Positions 55,151-63,924 of a DNA stretch of 64,000 bases are shown here, one piece after another. Location of the stretch: the NCBI RefSeq assembly GCF_014196805.1, contig NZ_JACIEI010000018.1:1-64000 (forward strand), in the 5' to 3' direction. Position numbers and translations under genes: made by a program. Position 1 is the stretch's first letter. Every line of letters starts with the position of its first letter. This DNA is from Sulfitobacter undariae. Its GTDB lineage: Bacteria > Pseudomonadota > Alphaproteobacteria > Rhodobacterales > Rhodobacteraceae. The notes under the pieces are model-generated. The model saw nothing but the letters and a program-made list of their open reading frames with translations. It had not been told where the DNA came from and did no database searches.

Positions 55151-56161
55151 TTAGTTGCCTAGCAGCTTGGCTTTGACGTCCAGACCGACACCTTTGTTCA
55201 CAAAGCTAAGATCAATAGCGGATTCATAATCTAAACCTGCTTCAATCACATCTGCGGCAACCATCTTGTCATAGAAGCTGGCAATGCGTTCCATCGACAT
55301 TGCGCCAATGCCGTTTGCTTCGGATTCGCCTGAATCAACGATGCCGTATTTTACGATCTGCTCGCGTGCAAACTCGATATTGGCATCGCCCAACTCGGCG
55401 TTGCCTGCTTTGATCATCTCGTTTGCGGCAGTCGCGTCACCGTAGAGATAATTGTACCAACCGATGGCAGACCCATCGACAAAACACTGCACAACTTCTG
55501 GCTTTTCATCGACCATTTTCTTCATGGTGGCGATCAGGGTTGAATAGGTGTCAAACCCGTTATCCGCCAACAAAAAGACGTTAGGTTCAAATCCGGCATT
55601 GGTTTGGATCGCGTAGGGCTCGGAGGTTACATACCCTTGCTGGCCACTTTTCAGATCTGACAGGAACGGGGCCGAGTTATAGGTATAAGGCTTGCGCTGT
55701 TCATCGCGAAATCCTGTGCTGACCATCCAGCGATAAAATGACTGGTATCCGCCATTGCCGATCAAAAGGGTTTCAGCCGTTTTCAGGCTTTCCCATGTGT
55801 CCAAACCTTGGCCGGGGTGGGTCATAATGATCTGCGGCTCTTTTTGGAAGATGGCGGAAACGACAACCATCGGGATGTCTTCGGCGGCAGAGTTGAAGGG
55901 CTGCAACAGGTTGCCGTCCATCAGGAAGTCAATTTTACCAGCCAGCAACAACGCACGGTTGTTCACGTTTGGGCCACCTGGAACGATTGTGACGTCAAGG
56001 CCGCAGTCCGCGTAGGTGCCATCGGCAACGGCTTGATAAAACCCGCCATGTTCGGCTTGAGGTACCCAGTTCGTGCCAAAAGTAATGGCTTCGCCAGCTT
56101 GTACACTTGTACCCGCCAACATTGCGCCAACGACACCAAGGCCGAATTTCTTGAAAGTCAT
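55151..56161 (-). CDS. NMT1/THI5-like ABC transporter substrate-binding protein
   Basis: The 336-residue exported protein has a signal peptide (FGLGVVGAMLAGTSVQA). The start of the mature part, ITFGTNWVPQAEHGGFYQAV, is of the pyrimidine-binding NMT1 type, with GPNVNNRALLLAGKIDF as ligand loop. It heads a seven-gene operon of transporter, phosphoesterase-like, creatininase, cytosine-deaminase-like and FAD-oxidase genes. A pyrimidine-like or other N-heterocyclic ligand is inferred from family and neighbours. No TPP riboswitch is visible upstream, in contrast to thiY. Confidence 0.87.
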   Translation of the reverse strand: MTFKKFGLGVVGAMLAGTSVQAGEAITFGTNWVPQAEHGGFYQAVADGTYADCGLDVTIVPGGPNVNNRALLLAGKIDFLMDGNLLQPFNSAAEDIPMVVVSAIFQKEPQIIMTHPGQGLDTWESLKTAETLLIGNGGYQSFYRWMVSTGFRDEQRKPYTYNSAPFLSDLKSGQQGYVTSEPYAIQTNAGFEPNVFLLADNGFDTYSTLIATMKKMVDEKPEVVQCFVDGSAIGWYNYLYGDATAANEMIKAGNAELGDANIEFAREQIVKYGIVDSGESEANGIGAMSMERIASFYDKMVAADVIEAGLDYESAIDLSFVNKGVGLDVKAKLLGN

Positions 56162-56280
56162 AGTAACGTCCCCTTTTATATTTGGTCTTTGTAGAAGTGA
56201 TCAGTTCATTTTGCTTGGGTCCAGAAACGGCCAAATTTGGCGCAGATCCGTGCGCCAAACATGTATCGATGTGATGGCAG

Positions 56281-56874
56281 TCACATCTTTGATACTTTGC
56301 GTTTGACCTTTTCCAAAAACTTTTTCCGCTCGGGATCGCCAATAACGTTCATTTCATACAGCTGCATCCACGTGGTTTTGCATGTGGGGTGGAACAGCAC
56401 CCGCAAGGCGCGGGTAAACAAACGTTTGCACGGATTGCCGATCAGGAACATCCACCATGCGGGAGAGCCTGATGTCGTGATAACCATCAACCGACGGATG
56501 TTTTTAATTTTTGAGGAAGTGGTATCGCCTTTTTTCTGTGCAACCTCAAAGGTTACACCCGATAGCCAAACGCGCTCGAACCAGCCTTTTAGAATGGCGG
56601 GAGGGCCATAGTACCATGTGGGAAAGACAAAAACCAATGCCTCGGCCCAACGCAGATTTTCTACGTGCTGTGGCACCTTATTAATCAGGCTTTGGGTGTC
56701 GGACAAATAAGCTTCGTGATCGGCGCGGGTCAGGACAGGGTCAAAACCTTCCGCGTATAGATCAGTGACGCGGACATCATGCCCCGCATCAATCAGCGCC
56801 TTTTTGGTGACCTCAAAAACGGCCGCATTAAAGCTGGTAGGAACGGGATGGGCGAATATAAGAAGCGTACGCAA
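56281..56874 (-). CDS. NAD(P)H dehydrogenase (quinone)-like flavodoxin-fold protein
   Basis: The 197-residue protein has the flavodoxin-2/NQO1-like pattern: LLIFAHPVPTSFNAAVFE (FMN or FAD phosphate loop), FVFPTWYYGPPAILKGWFER (isoalloxazine loop) and VITTSGSPAWWMF. It would reduce quinones or similar electrophiles by two electrons. It stands alone, 119 bases upstream of the seven-gene operon's first codon on the same strand, so it ends before that operon's promoter. Confidence 0.85.
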   Translation of the reverse strand: MRTLLIFAHPVPTSFNAAVFEVTKKALIDAGHDVRVTDLYAEGFDPVLTRADHEAYLSDTQSLINKVPQHVENLRWAEALVFVFPTWYYGPPAILKGWFERVWLSGVTFEVAQKKGDTTSSKIKNIRRLMVITTSGSPAWWMFLIGNPCKRLFTRALRVLFHPTCKTTWMQLYEMNVIGDPERKKFLEKVKRKVSKM

Positions 56875-57279
56875 GCGGAAACCCTTGATCTAAAACCAAA
56901 AATCCCCGCAGCTCCCGATATATTCAGGCGCGTGGTGTTCCAGCGCCTTGGCGAGAGTGATGGCAGCCAAGGAAAAGGAACAATTAAGCAATGTTTCGCT
57001 GGGGTAATTTTGTCAAGTCAGGCAGGTTAATGTTGTGGAAACTTTTGCGAGCATTTCTGAAAGGTGCACTTTTATTGTGCATATTTTGCAGGATTTCAGA
57101 GTTGCCCCACAAACTTGATTTGGCGTTTCTTCCATGTGCTCTGTTACTTCGTCGCCTGAAATGTCCTCATTTACAAAAGGTTAACGAAAACGTCGCAGTG
57201 CTGTCGTGATTATTGCCCAGAAGCTGCTGGAGAACGGCCCTGACTTTTCGGGGGCAATTTTTCACAGAAGGTAAAGCCA
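56875..57279. promoter_or_regulatory. Divergent intergenic region before the Dpp-type operon
   Basis: About 405 bases between the divergent quinone-reductase-like gene and the Dpp-type operon. A small GTGCAC/GTGCAT near-repeat flanks TTTTATT (57064-57082). AGAAGG precedes the ATG at 57280. No regulator gene or clear operator was found. Confidence 0.35.
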
Positions 57280-58908
57280 ATGCTCATTCAAAGACGTCAA
57301 GCGCTCGGCGCATTAGGGGCCGCTGCGGGCTCGTTTGCTCTCCCTATGCGGGGATACGCGCAAGCGAAACGCCGCTCGATTACGGTTGCTGTTCAGAAGA
57401 TCACCAATAACAACACGCTGGATATTTGGAATGAGCAATCCAACGTCGGCGAACGCGTCTTTTTTCCGAATCTCTGGGAAGGCCTGATCAACCGTAACTG
57501 GATGGGTGACCAAGGTGGTGTGCCGGGGCTGGCAACCGAATGGAAACGTCTGGACGACAAAACAATCGAGTTGAAACTGCGTCAGGGAGTAAAATTCCAC
57601 AATGGTGACGAAGTTACCGCTGACGATGTGGTTTTCTCTTTCTCCGATGAGCGCGTTTTCGGTGGCACCCAACCTGATGGTGGCGCGACACTTTATGCGG
57701 ATGATTTCAAACCAAAGACAGACAAAGAACTGCCTGCAAATGTGCCGGGTGTTGGACGTCGTTTGTGGCCTGCGTTGCGCGGTGTTGAGGCGGTTGATAA
57801 ATACACAGTACGTTTTCACAACGCTTCGCCTGATGTTACGCTTGAGGGCCGTTTGATTGCCTTTGGTTCGCAGATTGCCAGCCGCCGCGCATGGGATGAA
57901 GCCGCGACATATGCCGAATGGGCAAATGCGCCTGTCACAACGGGCCCCTACAAAGTGTTGGAATATCGCCCCGATGTCTCCCTGACACTGGTTGCGCATG
58001 ATGATTATTGGGGTGGCCGCCCGCCACTTGAGCAAATCCGCTTTGTTGAAGTGCCAGAAGTTGCCAGCCGCGTGAATGGCTTGCTGTCAGGCGAATATGA
58101 TTTCGCTTGCGATTTGCCGCCAGATCAATTGGATACAGTGCGCAACACTGCCGGGCTGGAAGTGCAGGGGTCAACCATTTTGAACCACCGCATTCAGGTG
58201 TTCGACAAGACCAACGACTTTATTGCAGATCCGCTGATCCGCCGCGCGATGACACACTCGATTGACCGTCAACTGATTGTTGATGCGCTCTGGGATGGTC
58301 AGACTGTCGTGCCAGCGGGCCTTCAGTGGGAATTCTATGACGATATGTTCATCAAAGGGTGGACAGCGCCGGAATTCGATCTGAAATTGGCATCCGATCT
58401 TGTTAAGCAGTCCAGCTATAAGGGCGATGCAATCCCGTTCCGCGTATTGAACAACTACTACATTAACCAAGTCTCCAATGCGCAGATCATGGTTGAGATG
58501 TGGAAGCAAGCGGGACTGAACGTTGAAATCCAGATGGTTGAAAACTGGGGTCAGGTTCTGGAAGACACTGAAACGCGCGGCATCCGTGACTGGTCCAACT
58601 CTGCCTCTTTCAACGATCCGGTTTCCTCAATTGTTGCCCAGCATGGTCCCAACGGCCTGCAACAGCAGCGTGACGAGTGGAGCAACGTTGAGATGAACGA
58701 GCTGTCCAACTTCATGCAAAAATCCGTTGACCGTGCTGCGCGCAAAAAAGCCTTTGCCCGTATGTTGGAAATCTCCGAGCGCGAAGATCCGGCCTTCCAA
58801 GTACTGCACCAGAACTGCGTGTTCACAGGCATGAAATCCGAACTGAAATGGAAAGCGGCCCCCGCCTTTGCCATGGATTTCCGCGCTGAAAACTGGCGCG
58901 CTTCCTAA
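57280..58908 (+). CDS. Family 5 ABC transporter substrate-binding protein, Tat-type signal
   Basis: The 542-residue exported protein starts with a twin-arginine-like signal (LIQRRQALGALGAAAGS). The family-5 (DppA/OppA) fold follows: LVLKLRQ-type segment ELKLRQGVKFHNGDEVTADD, then RAMTHSIDRQLIVDAL and the long C-terminal lobe. Family-5 proteins bind peptides, opines, oligosaccharides or nickel complexes. It heads a six-gene operon ending in a sugar-isomerase-like gene, which favours a sugar or polyol derivative over peptides. Confidence 0.88.
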   Translation: MLIQRRQALGALGAAAGSFALPMRGYAQAKRRSITVAVQKITNNNTLDIWNEQSNVGERVFFPNLWEGLINRNWMGDQGGVPGLATEWKRLDDKTIELKLRQGVKFHNGDEVTADDVVFSFSDERVFGGTQPDGGATLYADDFKPKTDKELPANVPGVGRRLWPALRGVEAVDKYTVRFHNASPDVTLEGRLIAFGSQIASRRAWDEAATYAEWANAPVTTGPYKVLEYRPDVSLTLVAHDDYWGGRPPLEQIRFVEVPEVASRVNGLLSGEYDFACDLPPDQLDTVRNTAGLEVQGSTILNHRIQVFDKTNDFIADPLIRRAMTHSIDRQLIVDALWDGQTVVPAGLQWEFYDDMFIKGWTAPEFDLKLASDLVKQSSYKGDAIPFRVLNNYYINQVSNAQIMVEMWKQAGLNVEIQMVENWGQVLEDTETRGIRDWSNSASFNDPVSSIVAQHGPNGLQQQRDEWSNVEMNELSNFMQKSVDRAARKKAFARMLEISEREDPAFQVLHQNCVFTGMKSELKWKAAPAFAMDFRAENWRAS

Positions 58909-58925
58909 GCTTGATCTGAAACGAT

Positions 58926-58954
58926 GCAGCGCGGCGGATCACCTGCCGCGCTGC
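58926..58954 (+). repeat. Intercistronic hairpin after the family 5 binding-protein gene
   Basis: GCAGCGCGGC (58926-58935) pairs perfectly with GCCGCGCTGC (58945-58954). It lies between the binding-protein and first ATPase genes without a T-run. It probably gives partial termination or 3' protection, so that the binding protein is made in excess. Confidence 0.7.
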
Positions 58955-58973
58955 TGCTTGTTAGGAACTTACT

Positions 58974-59966
58974 ATGAGTTATGTATCCATTCGCGACCTC
59001 AAAGTGTCATTTGACGGTGTTCAGGTTTTGCACGGGGTTGATCTGGATGTCGCACGCGGTGAAGCTGTGGGGCTTGTCGGCGAATCTGGTTGCGGAAAAT
59101 CTGTGACATGGTTGGCGGCACTTGGTCTGCTGCCGGGTAAAGCGAGCGTTTCGGGTTCGGTCATTGTTGAGGGCCATGAACTGATCAACGCACCGCGCCC
59201 GAAAGTAGAAGCCGTGCGCGGTGGTCGGATCGCGATGATTTTCCAAGACCCTTCATCTTCTCTGAACCCTGTTCGCACTGTTGGCCACCAAATCGGAGAA
59301 AGCCTGACCTTGCATCGCGGGCTGGATCGCCGCGCGGGGCGGGTGGAAACCATCCGCTTGTTGGATATGGTTGGCATTCCGGATGCGGCGAAGCGCGCTG
59401 ATCTATATCCGCATGAATTTTCTGGCGGACAATGCCAGCGTGTGATGATCGCAATGGCGCTTGCTGGCGAACCTGATCTGTTAATCGCGGATGAACCAAC
59501 CACAGCGTTAGATGCGACCATTCAAGCGCAAATTCTTGATCTGCTGGCGATGTTGCGGCGTGAAATGGATATGGGAATGGTCTTTATCAGCCATGATCTG
59601 GGCGCGGTCGGCGTTGTCTGTGACCGCGTCAATGTGATGTATGCTGGCAAGATCGTCGAGAGTGGCGAAATCGGCCCGATGTTTGACGCGCCGCGCCACC
59701 CCTATACGCGAGGGTTGTTTGATGCCATTCCACGGCTGGACGGTGGTCGTGATCGGTTGATCCCGATTAATGGCACGGTGCCAAATCCCAGCGCATTGCC
59801 GTCGGGCTGCGCATTTGCCCCCCGCTGCACCAAAGCTTCAGATTTTTGTCAAGCACATGCGCCAGAGCTAAAGCCGCAACCGGATGCGCGGAATTTGGCA
59901 TGTTTCCATCCGGTTGCGCCGGTAGCCCCCCAAGGAAACGCAACCGAAGATCGGATATTCGCATGA
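58974..59966 (+). CDS. Dpp/Opp-type ABC transporter ATPase (DppD-like)
   Basis: The 330-residue ATPase has Walker A GESGCGKSV, signature FSGGQCQRVMIAMAL, Walker B LLIADEPTTALDATIQ and switch ISHDLGAVG. The C-terminal oligopeptide-transporter extension PSGCAFAPRCTKASDFCQ contains the cysteines typical of DppD-like subunits. AGGAA precedes the ATG. It overlaps the second ATPase gene by 4 bases. Confidence 0.9.
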   Translation: MSYVSIRDLKVSFDGVQVLHGVDLDVARGEAVGLVGESGCGKSVTWLAALGLLPGKASVSGSVIVEGHELINAPRPKVEAVRGGRIAMIFQDPSSSLNPVRTVGHQIGESLTLHRGLDRRAGRVETIRLLDMVGIPDAAKRADLYPHEFSGGQCQRVMIAMALAGEPDLLIADEPTTALDATIQAQILDLLAMLRREMDMGMVFISHDLGAVGVVCDRVNVMYAGKIVESGEIGPMFDAPRHPYTRGLFDAIPRLDGGRDRLIPINGTVPNPSALPSGCAFAPRCTKASDFCQAHAPELKPQPDARNLACFHPVAPVAPQGNATEDRIFA

Positions 59967-60946
59967 CACCTTTGCTCAAGGCCGAAGGGTTGGTGCGCTG
60001 TTATGAAGGGCAAAAAAGCCTGTTCAAGAAAGCAACCTCTGTGCGCGCTGTTGATGGCGTTGATCTGACGCTGGCACCGGGCGAAACGCTGGGTATCGTT
60101 GGCGAGAGCGGATCGGGGAAATCGACGCTGGGGCGGATGTTGTTGGGTATCGATCCTGCGACCGAAGGCCATGTTCAGTTTGATGGCACGCCGATGCCGC
60201 CAATTCACACGCCTGAATGGCGCGCCCTGCGCGCGCAGATGCAGTTGGTGTTCCAAGATCCGCTGGCGGCGCTGGACAGGCGGCTGACCATTGCAGATCA
60301 GATCGGCGAACCGTTGGAAATTCATGGCATCGCCAAAGGTGCCGAACGGCTAGAACGTGTCGAAGCGTTGATGGCACAAGTGGGGCTGCGTCAGGATCAG
60401 GGCGCTCGTTATCCCCATGAGTTGTCTGGCGGACAACGACAACGTGTGATCATCGCCCGTGCCTTGGCGACCTCGCCGCGATTATTGGTGTGCGACGAAC
60501 CTGTTTCAGCGCTGGATGTTTCTATTCAGGCGCAGGTCGTCAACCTGTTACGTGATCTACAAGAAGACCACGGCATCGCAATGGTGTTCATCAGTCACGA
60601 CCTGAAAGTTGTCCGTAACATCTGTGACCGCGTTGCGGTGATGTACCTTGGCCGGATCGTTGAAGAAGCCGGATCAGACGAGATATTCGCGAACCCGCAA
60701 CATCCTTATACCAAAGCTTTGGTGTCTTCGGTGCCGATCCCCGGAAAACGTTTGGAAGGGCGCATATTGCTGAAAGGCGAGCCCCCCAGCCCGTCGCAGC
60801 GGCCAACAGGCTGTGCGTTTCACCCGCGGTGTGGCGTGGCAGAGCCTGCCTGCGCGCAGGCGGTGCCACTGTTGGAAAACATCGCTGCGAACCGCTGTGC
60901 TGCTTGCCACTTGGTCAGCAAAAAATCGATGGAAGTTGCCGCGTGA
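59963..60946 (+). CDS. Dpp/Opp-type ABC transporter ATPase (DppF-like)
   Basis: The 327-residue ATPase pairs with the upstream one. It has Walker [10 protein letters not shown], signature [15 protein letters not shown], Walker [17 protein letters not shown], switch ISHDLKVV and C-terminal [19 protein letters not shown]. It starts at 59963 within the stop of the DppD-like gene (ATGA). A longer open frame starting at 59846 is only read-through of the neighbour's end. Confidence 0.9.
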   Translation: MTPLLKAEGLVRCYEGQKSLFKKATSVRAVDGVDLTLAPGETLGIVGESGSGKSTLGRMLLGIDPATEGHVQFDGTPMPPIHTPEWRALRAQMQLVFQDPLAALDRRLTIADQIGEPLEIHGIAKGAERLERVEALMAQVGLRQDQGARYPHELSGGQRQRVIIARALATSPRLLVCDEPVSALDVSIQAQVVNLLRDLQEDHGIAMVFISHDLKVVRNICDRVAVMYLGRIVEEAGSDEIFANPQHPYTKALVSSVPIPGKRLEGRILLKGEPPSPSQRPTGCAFHPRCGVAEPACAQAVPLLENIAANRCAACHLVSKKSMEVAA

Positions 60947-60980
60947 ATCCCCGCTGTCTTAGTCAAAAGAAGATCTGAGT

Positions 60981-61910
60981 ATGTTGAACTATATGTTGAC
61001 CCGCCTTTTGCGGGCGATCCTGACTATTTTGCTGGTGATGACTTTCGCCTTCATCGTTTTACGCATGTCTGGTGATCCAGCGGCCATTCTGCTGGGGCCA
61101 GATGCGCCTACGGACAGCGTCGCTGCCTTTCGTGCAAAATGGGGGTTGGATGATCCGATCTGGAAGCAGTATTTTGCGTATCTCAAATCCATCGCAGGTT
61201 TGGACTTTGGCGTGTCTATGCGGGATGGGTCATCTGCGATTGTTTTGGTTCTTGAACGGGTGCCCGCCACTTTGGCGCTGACTGTGCCGACGATGATTAT
61301 CCAGCTTGGTATCGGTATTCCTGCCGGTGTCTATGCCGCGTTGCACCGTCAAACATTAGCTGATCGCGGTGTTATTATGTTGTCGATCTTTGGCTTCACC
61401 ATCCCCTCCTTTGTGTTGGGGCTTTTGTTTGTGCTGATTTTCGCGGTCACGTTGGGCTGGCTCCCTTCTGGAGGGCAAGACAGCTGGCGCCACGCAATTT
61501 TGCCTATTTTGACGATGTCGGTTGGCGGTATTGGCATCCTTGCACGGTTTTCGCGCTCGGCGATGATCGAGGTATTGGGCCAGCCTTACATCCGCACGGC
61601 GATGGCAAAAGGGCTGAGTTGGCGTGATGTTGTGTGGAAGCACGCGTTACCGAATGCCTCGGTCCCGATTGTCACAATTGTTGGATTTATGGTCGGGTCA
61701 CTGATCGCGGGGGCCGTCGTTGTTGAAAGCATCTTTTCATGGCCCGGCATCGGACGGCTGTTGATTGTCTCGGTCTCGAACAGGGACCTTGCGGTTGTGC
61801 AATGCCTGCTGCTGGTCATCGCGTCGACCATGGTCATCGCCAATTTATGTGTCGATTTCGCCTATGGCCTTCTGGACCCGCGCCTGCGGGCCAAAACTGC
61901 TGCGCATTGA
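60981..61910 (+). CDS. Dpp/Opp-type ABC transporter permease (DppB-like)
   Basis: The 309-residue membrane protein has the DppB N-terminus (LLRAILTILLVMTFAFIVLR), about six helices and the permease loop YIRTAMAKGLSWRDVVWKHA followed by LPNASVPIV. AGAAGATC lies upstream of the ATG. It forms one half of the channel. Confidence 0.9.
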   Translation: MLNYMLTRLLRAILTILLVMTFAFIVLRMSGDPAAILLGPDAPTDSVAAFRAKWGLDDPIWKQYFAYLKSIAGLDFGVSMRDGSSAIVLVLERVPATLALTVPTMIIQLGIGIPAGVYAALHRQTLADRGVIMLSIFGFTIPSFVLGLLFVLIFAVTLGWLPSGGQDSWRHAILPILTMSVGGIGILARFSRSAMIEVLGQPYIRTAMAKGLSWRDVVWKHALPNASVPIVTIVGFMVGSLIAGAVVVESIFSWPGIGRLLIVSVSNRDLAVVQCLLLVIASTMVIANLCVDFAYGLLDPRLRAKTAAH

Positions 61911-61920
61911 GGAAACCATC

Positions 61921-62790
61921 ATGTCTGTTCAAGCCACCCGCCCCCTAGCTTCGGCACCTTCTTTGCTGCAACGCCTCCGTATAAAAGCACCGTTTCTTGT
62001 TATTCTCGGATTTGTATGGCTGGGGTTGATGGTGTTCACCGCGATTTTCGCAGATGTGATCCGCCCGTATGAGATCACGCAGATGGACCTGACTGCACGG
62101 CTTGTCGGGCCTCTTAGTCCGGGGCATCTTTTGGGTACCGATGAATTGGGGCGTGATGTTCTTTCACGTTTAATGCAGTCAATTCGCATATCGCTGGTCA
62201 TTGCCTTTGGGGCCACAATCCTGTCGGCCTTGTTCGGCACTGCGCTGGGATTTCTGGCGGCAAAGTTTCGCGGCACGGTCGAGCATGTGATCCTTGTGTT
62301 GGCTGATTTTCAGGCTGCATTGCCATTCTTGATCTTGTCCCTCGCTGTTCTTGCATTTTTTGGCTCATCTTTGGTTTTGCTGGTTGGTTTGATGGGCTTT
62401 TACGGCTGGGAACGCTACGCCCGTATTTCGCGGGGATTGGCGATTTCTGCGGGCGCGCAAGGCTATGCATCGGCTGTTGTGCAATTGGGTGCCAAACCCT
62501 CGCGGGTCTATCTGCGTCACATTCTGCCCAATGTGGCATCGACGCTTATTGTCTCTATGACACTTACGTTTCCCGAGATTATCTTGATGGAAAGCGGGCT
62601 GTCGTTTCTGGGGCTAGGGGTGCAACCGCCAGAGAGTTCATTGGGCAATATGGTCGGTTTCGGGCGTGAATATCTTACGCGGGCGCCGTGGATTATGCTG
62701 GGGCCAGCTTTTGTCATCATGATGACTACCCTCTCTATCTCCCTTGTTGGGGATTGGCTGCGCGACATGCTTGATCCGACAATCCGTTGA
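61921..62790 (+). CDS. Dpp/Opp-type ABC transporter permease (DppC-like)
   Basis: The 289-residue membrane protein has the OppC N-terminal segment (FLVILGFVWLGLMVFTAIFA), LLGTDELGRDVLSRLMQSIR, and the loop YASAVVQLGAKPSRVYLRHI before LPNVASTLIV. The start at 61921, 10 bases after the DppB-like stop, gives the typical N-terminus; the longer open frame runs inside the previous gene. Confidence 0.9.
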   Translation: MSVQATRPLASAPSLLQRLRIKAPFLVILGFVWLGLMVFTAIFADVIRPYEITQMDLTARLVGPLSPGHLLGTDELGRDVLSRLMQSIRISLVIAFGATILSALFGTALGFLAAKFRGTVEHVILVLADFQAALPFLILSLAVLAFFGSSLVLLVGLMGFYGWERYARISRGLAISAGAQGYASAVVQLGAKPSRVYLRHILPNVASTLIVSMTLTFPEIILMESGLSFLGLGVQPPESSLGNMVGFGREYLTRAPWIMLGPAFVIMMTTLSISLVGDWLRDMLDPTIR

Positions 62791-62932
62791 AAAGGCGAAG
62801 GGAATATCATGGCCCATCGTAACCCGCGAAATCTTTGGGCAATGAAGCGATGGCCGTTCAAGACAACAAATTACCCACCCTTACACCATACTGACCAACG
62901 TATCATTTTCAAAACTTCCCAAGGAGATTGCT

Positions 62933-63757
62933 ATGACTGACCTGCCACTTTTGGGCGCCGCGATGAGCACCGCCACTCTCGAGACGCTTCAGGACTTTAT
63001 TCTATCCGAAAACCGCGATTTAGAGGTTCAGGATTTTTGCAACTGTGACCTGCTGAATGGTGATTGGAAAACTGTAGCCGATCAAACACGCAAACTGTTG
63101 GCGGGATATACGGGCCGGTTGGGAATTCACGGTCCGTTTTGGGGGTTGAACATCGCGAGCCCTGATCGAGAAATGCGGGCGCTCAACACACGCAAACATT
63201 TGCAAGGGATTGAGGTGTGCGAATACCTTGGCGCAACACAGATGGTTATCCACAGCCCCTATACGACATGGAGCTATAACAATCTGGACAATGGACCTGA
63301 CCGTGAAAATTATCAGCAGTTGATCGAGAACTGTCATGATACAATGAAAGATGTGGTTAAACGTGCCGAGGATTGTGGCGTGACCATGGTAATTGAGAAC
63401 ATTGAAGACATCGATACGGACATCCGCTGCGCTCTGGCTGACAGCTTCGATTCGACGGCAATGGCGGTGTCCATTGATACGGGCCACGCCCATTATGCCC
63501 ACGGCAGCAACGGCGCGGCACCTGTCGACTATTTTGTACGCCGTGCCGCAAACCGTTTGCAGCATATCCACCTGCAAGATGCTGATGGCTATGCTGATCG
63601 CCACTGGGCAATCGGAGAAGGCACAATCCGCTGGCAAGCCGTGTTCCGCGCGTTGGAGGAGCTGACAAGCCAGCCACGGCTTATCCTCGAATTGCGCGAT
63701 AAGGCAGGCATTCTGCCTTCGGTTGCCTATCTGAACGCTCTGGGACTTGCTCGTTAA
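62933..63757 (+). CDS. Sugar phosphate isomerase/epimerase-like TIM-barrel protein
   Basis: The 274-residue protein belongs to the xylose-isomerase-like TIM-barrel family (AP_endonuc_2). The metal site is suggested by GIHGPFWGLN, QMVIHSPYT, MVIENIEDID with the Glu, SIDTGHAHYAHG, and IHLQDADGYADRHWAIGEG with a final Glu at LILEL. Members isomerise or epimerise sugars and sugar acids or dehydrate inososes. AAGGAG lies six bases before the ATG. It follows the Dpp-type genes by 142 bases and may process the imported compound. Confidence 0.85.
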   Translation: MTDLPLLGAAMSTATLETLQDFILSENRDLEVQDFCNCDLLNGDWKTVADQTRKLLAGYTGRLGIHGPFWGLNIASPDREMRALNTRKHLQGIEVCEYLGATQMVIHSPYTTWSYNNLDNGPDRENYQQLIENCHDTMKDVVKRAEDCGVTMVIENIEDIDTDIRCALADSFDSTAMAVSIDTGHAHYAHGSNGAAPVDYFVRRAANRLQHIHLQDADGYADRHWAIGEGTIRWQAVFRALEELTSQPRLILELRDKAGILPSVAYLNALGLAR

Positions 63758-63781
63758 CTTACGCAAAGCAGTTCTTCGGCT

Positions 63782-63821
63782 CGCAAGTTTTTAACATGTT
63801 ATAGCATGGAGAAAACTTGCG
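63782..63821. repeat. Inverted repeat after the isomerase gene
   Basis: CGCAAGTTTT (63782-63791) and AAAACTTGCG (63812-63821) form a perfect 10-base inverted repeat with a 20-base loop that itself holds AACATGTT and GCATG fragments. The T-rich arm and position 25 bases after the stop allow a termination role, but the loop is long for that. An operator is an alternative. Confidence 0.5.
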
Positions 63822-63924
63822 TGTCCGATGAGGGCAGACAGCACAGGTTTATGAGTTTTCCCAGTGTACGAAACATCTTGTAGGAACGAAAATACTCAAC
63901 TAGAACACACTTGCTGCCCAGCGT

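Noticed and set aside
63020..63766. Minus-strand ORF of 248 codons opposite the isomerase gene
   Set aside because: The plus-strand reading has a strong ribosome site and TIM-barrel metal motifs; the reverse reading has neither.
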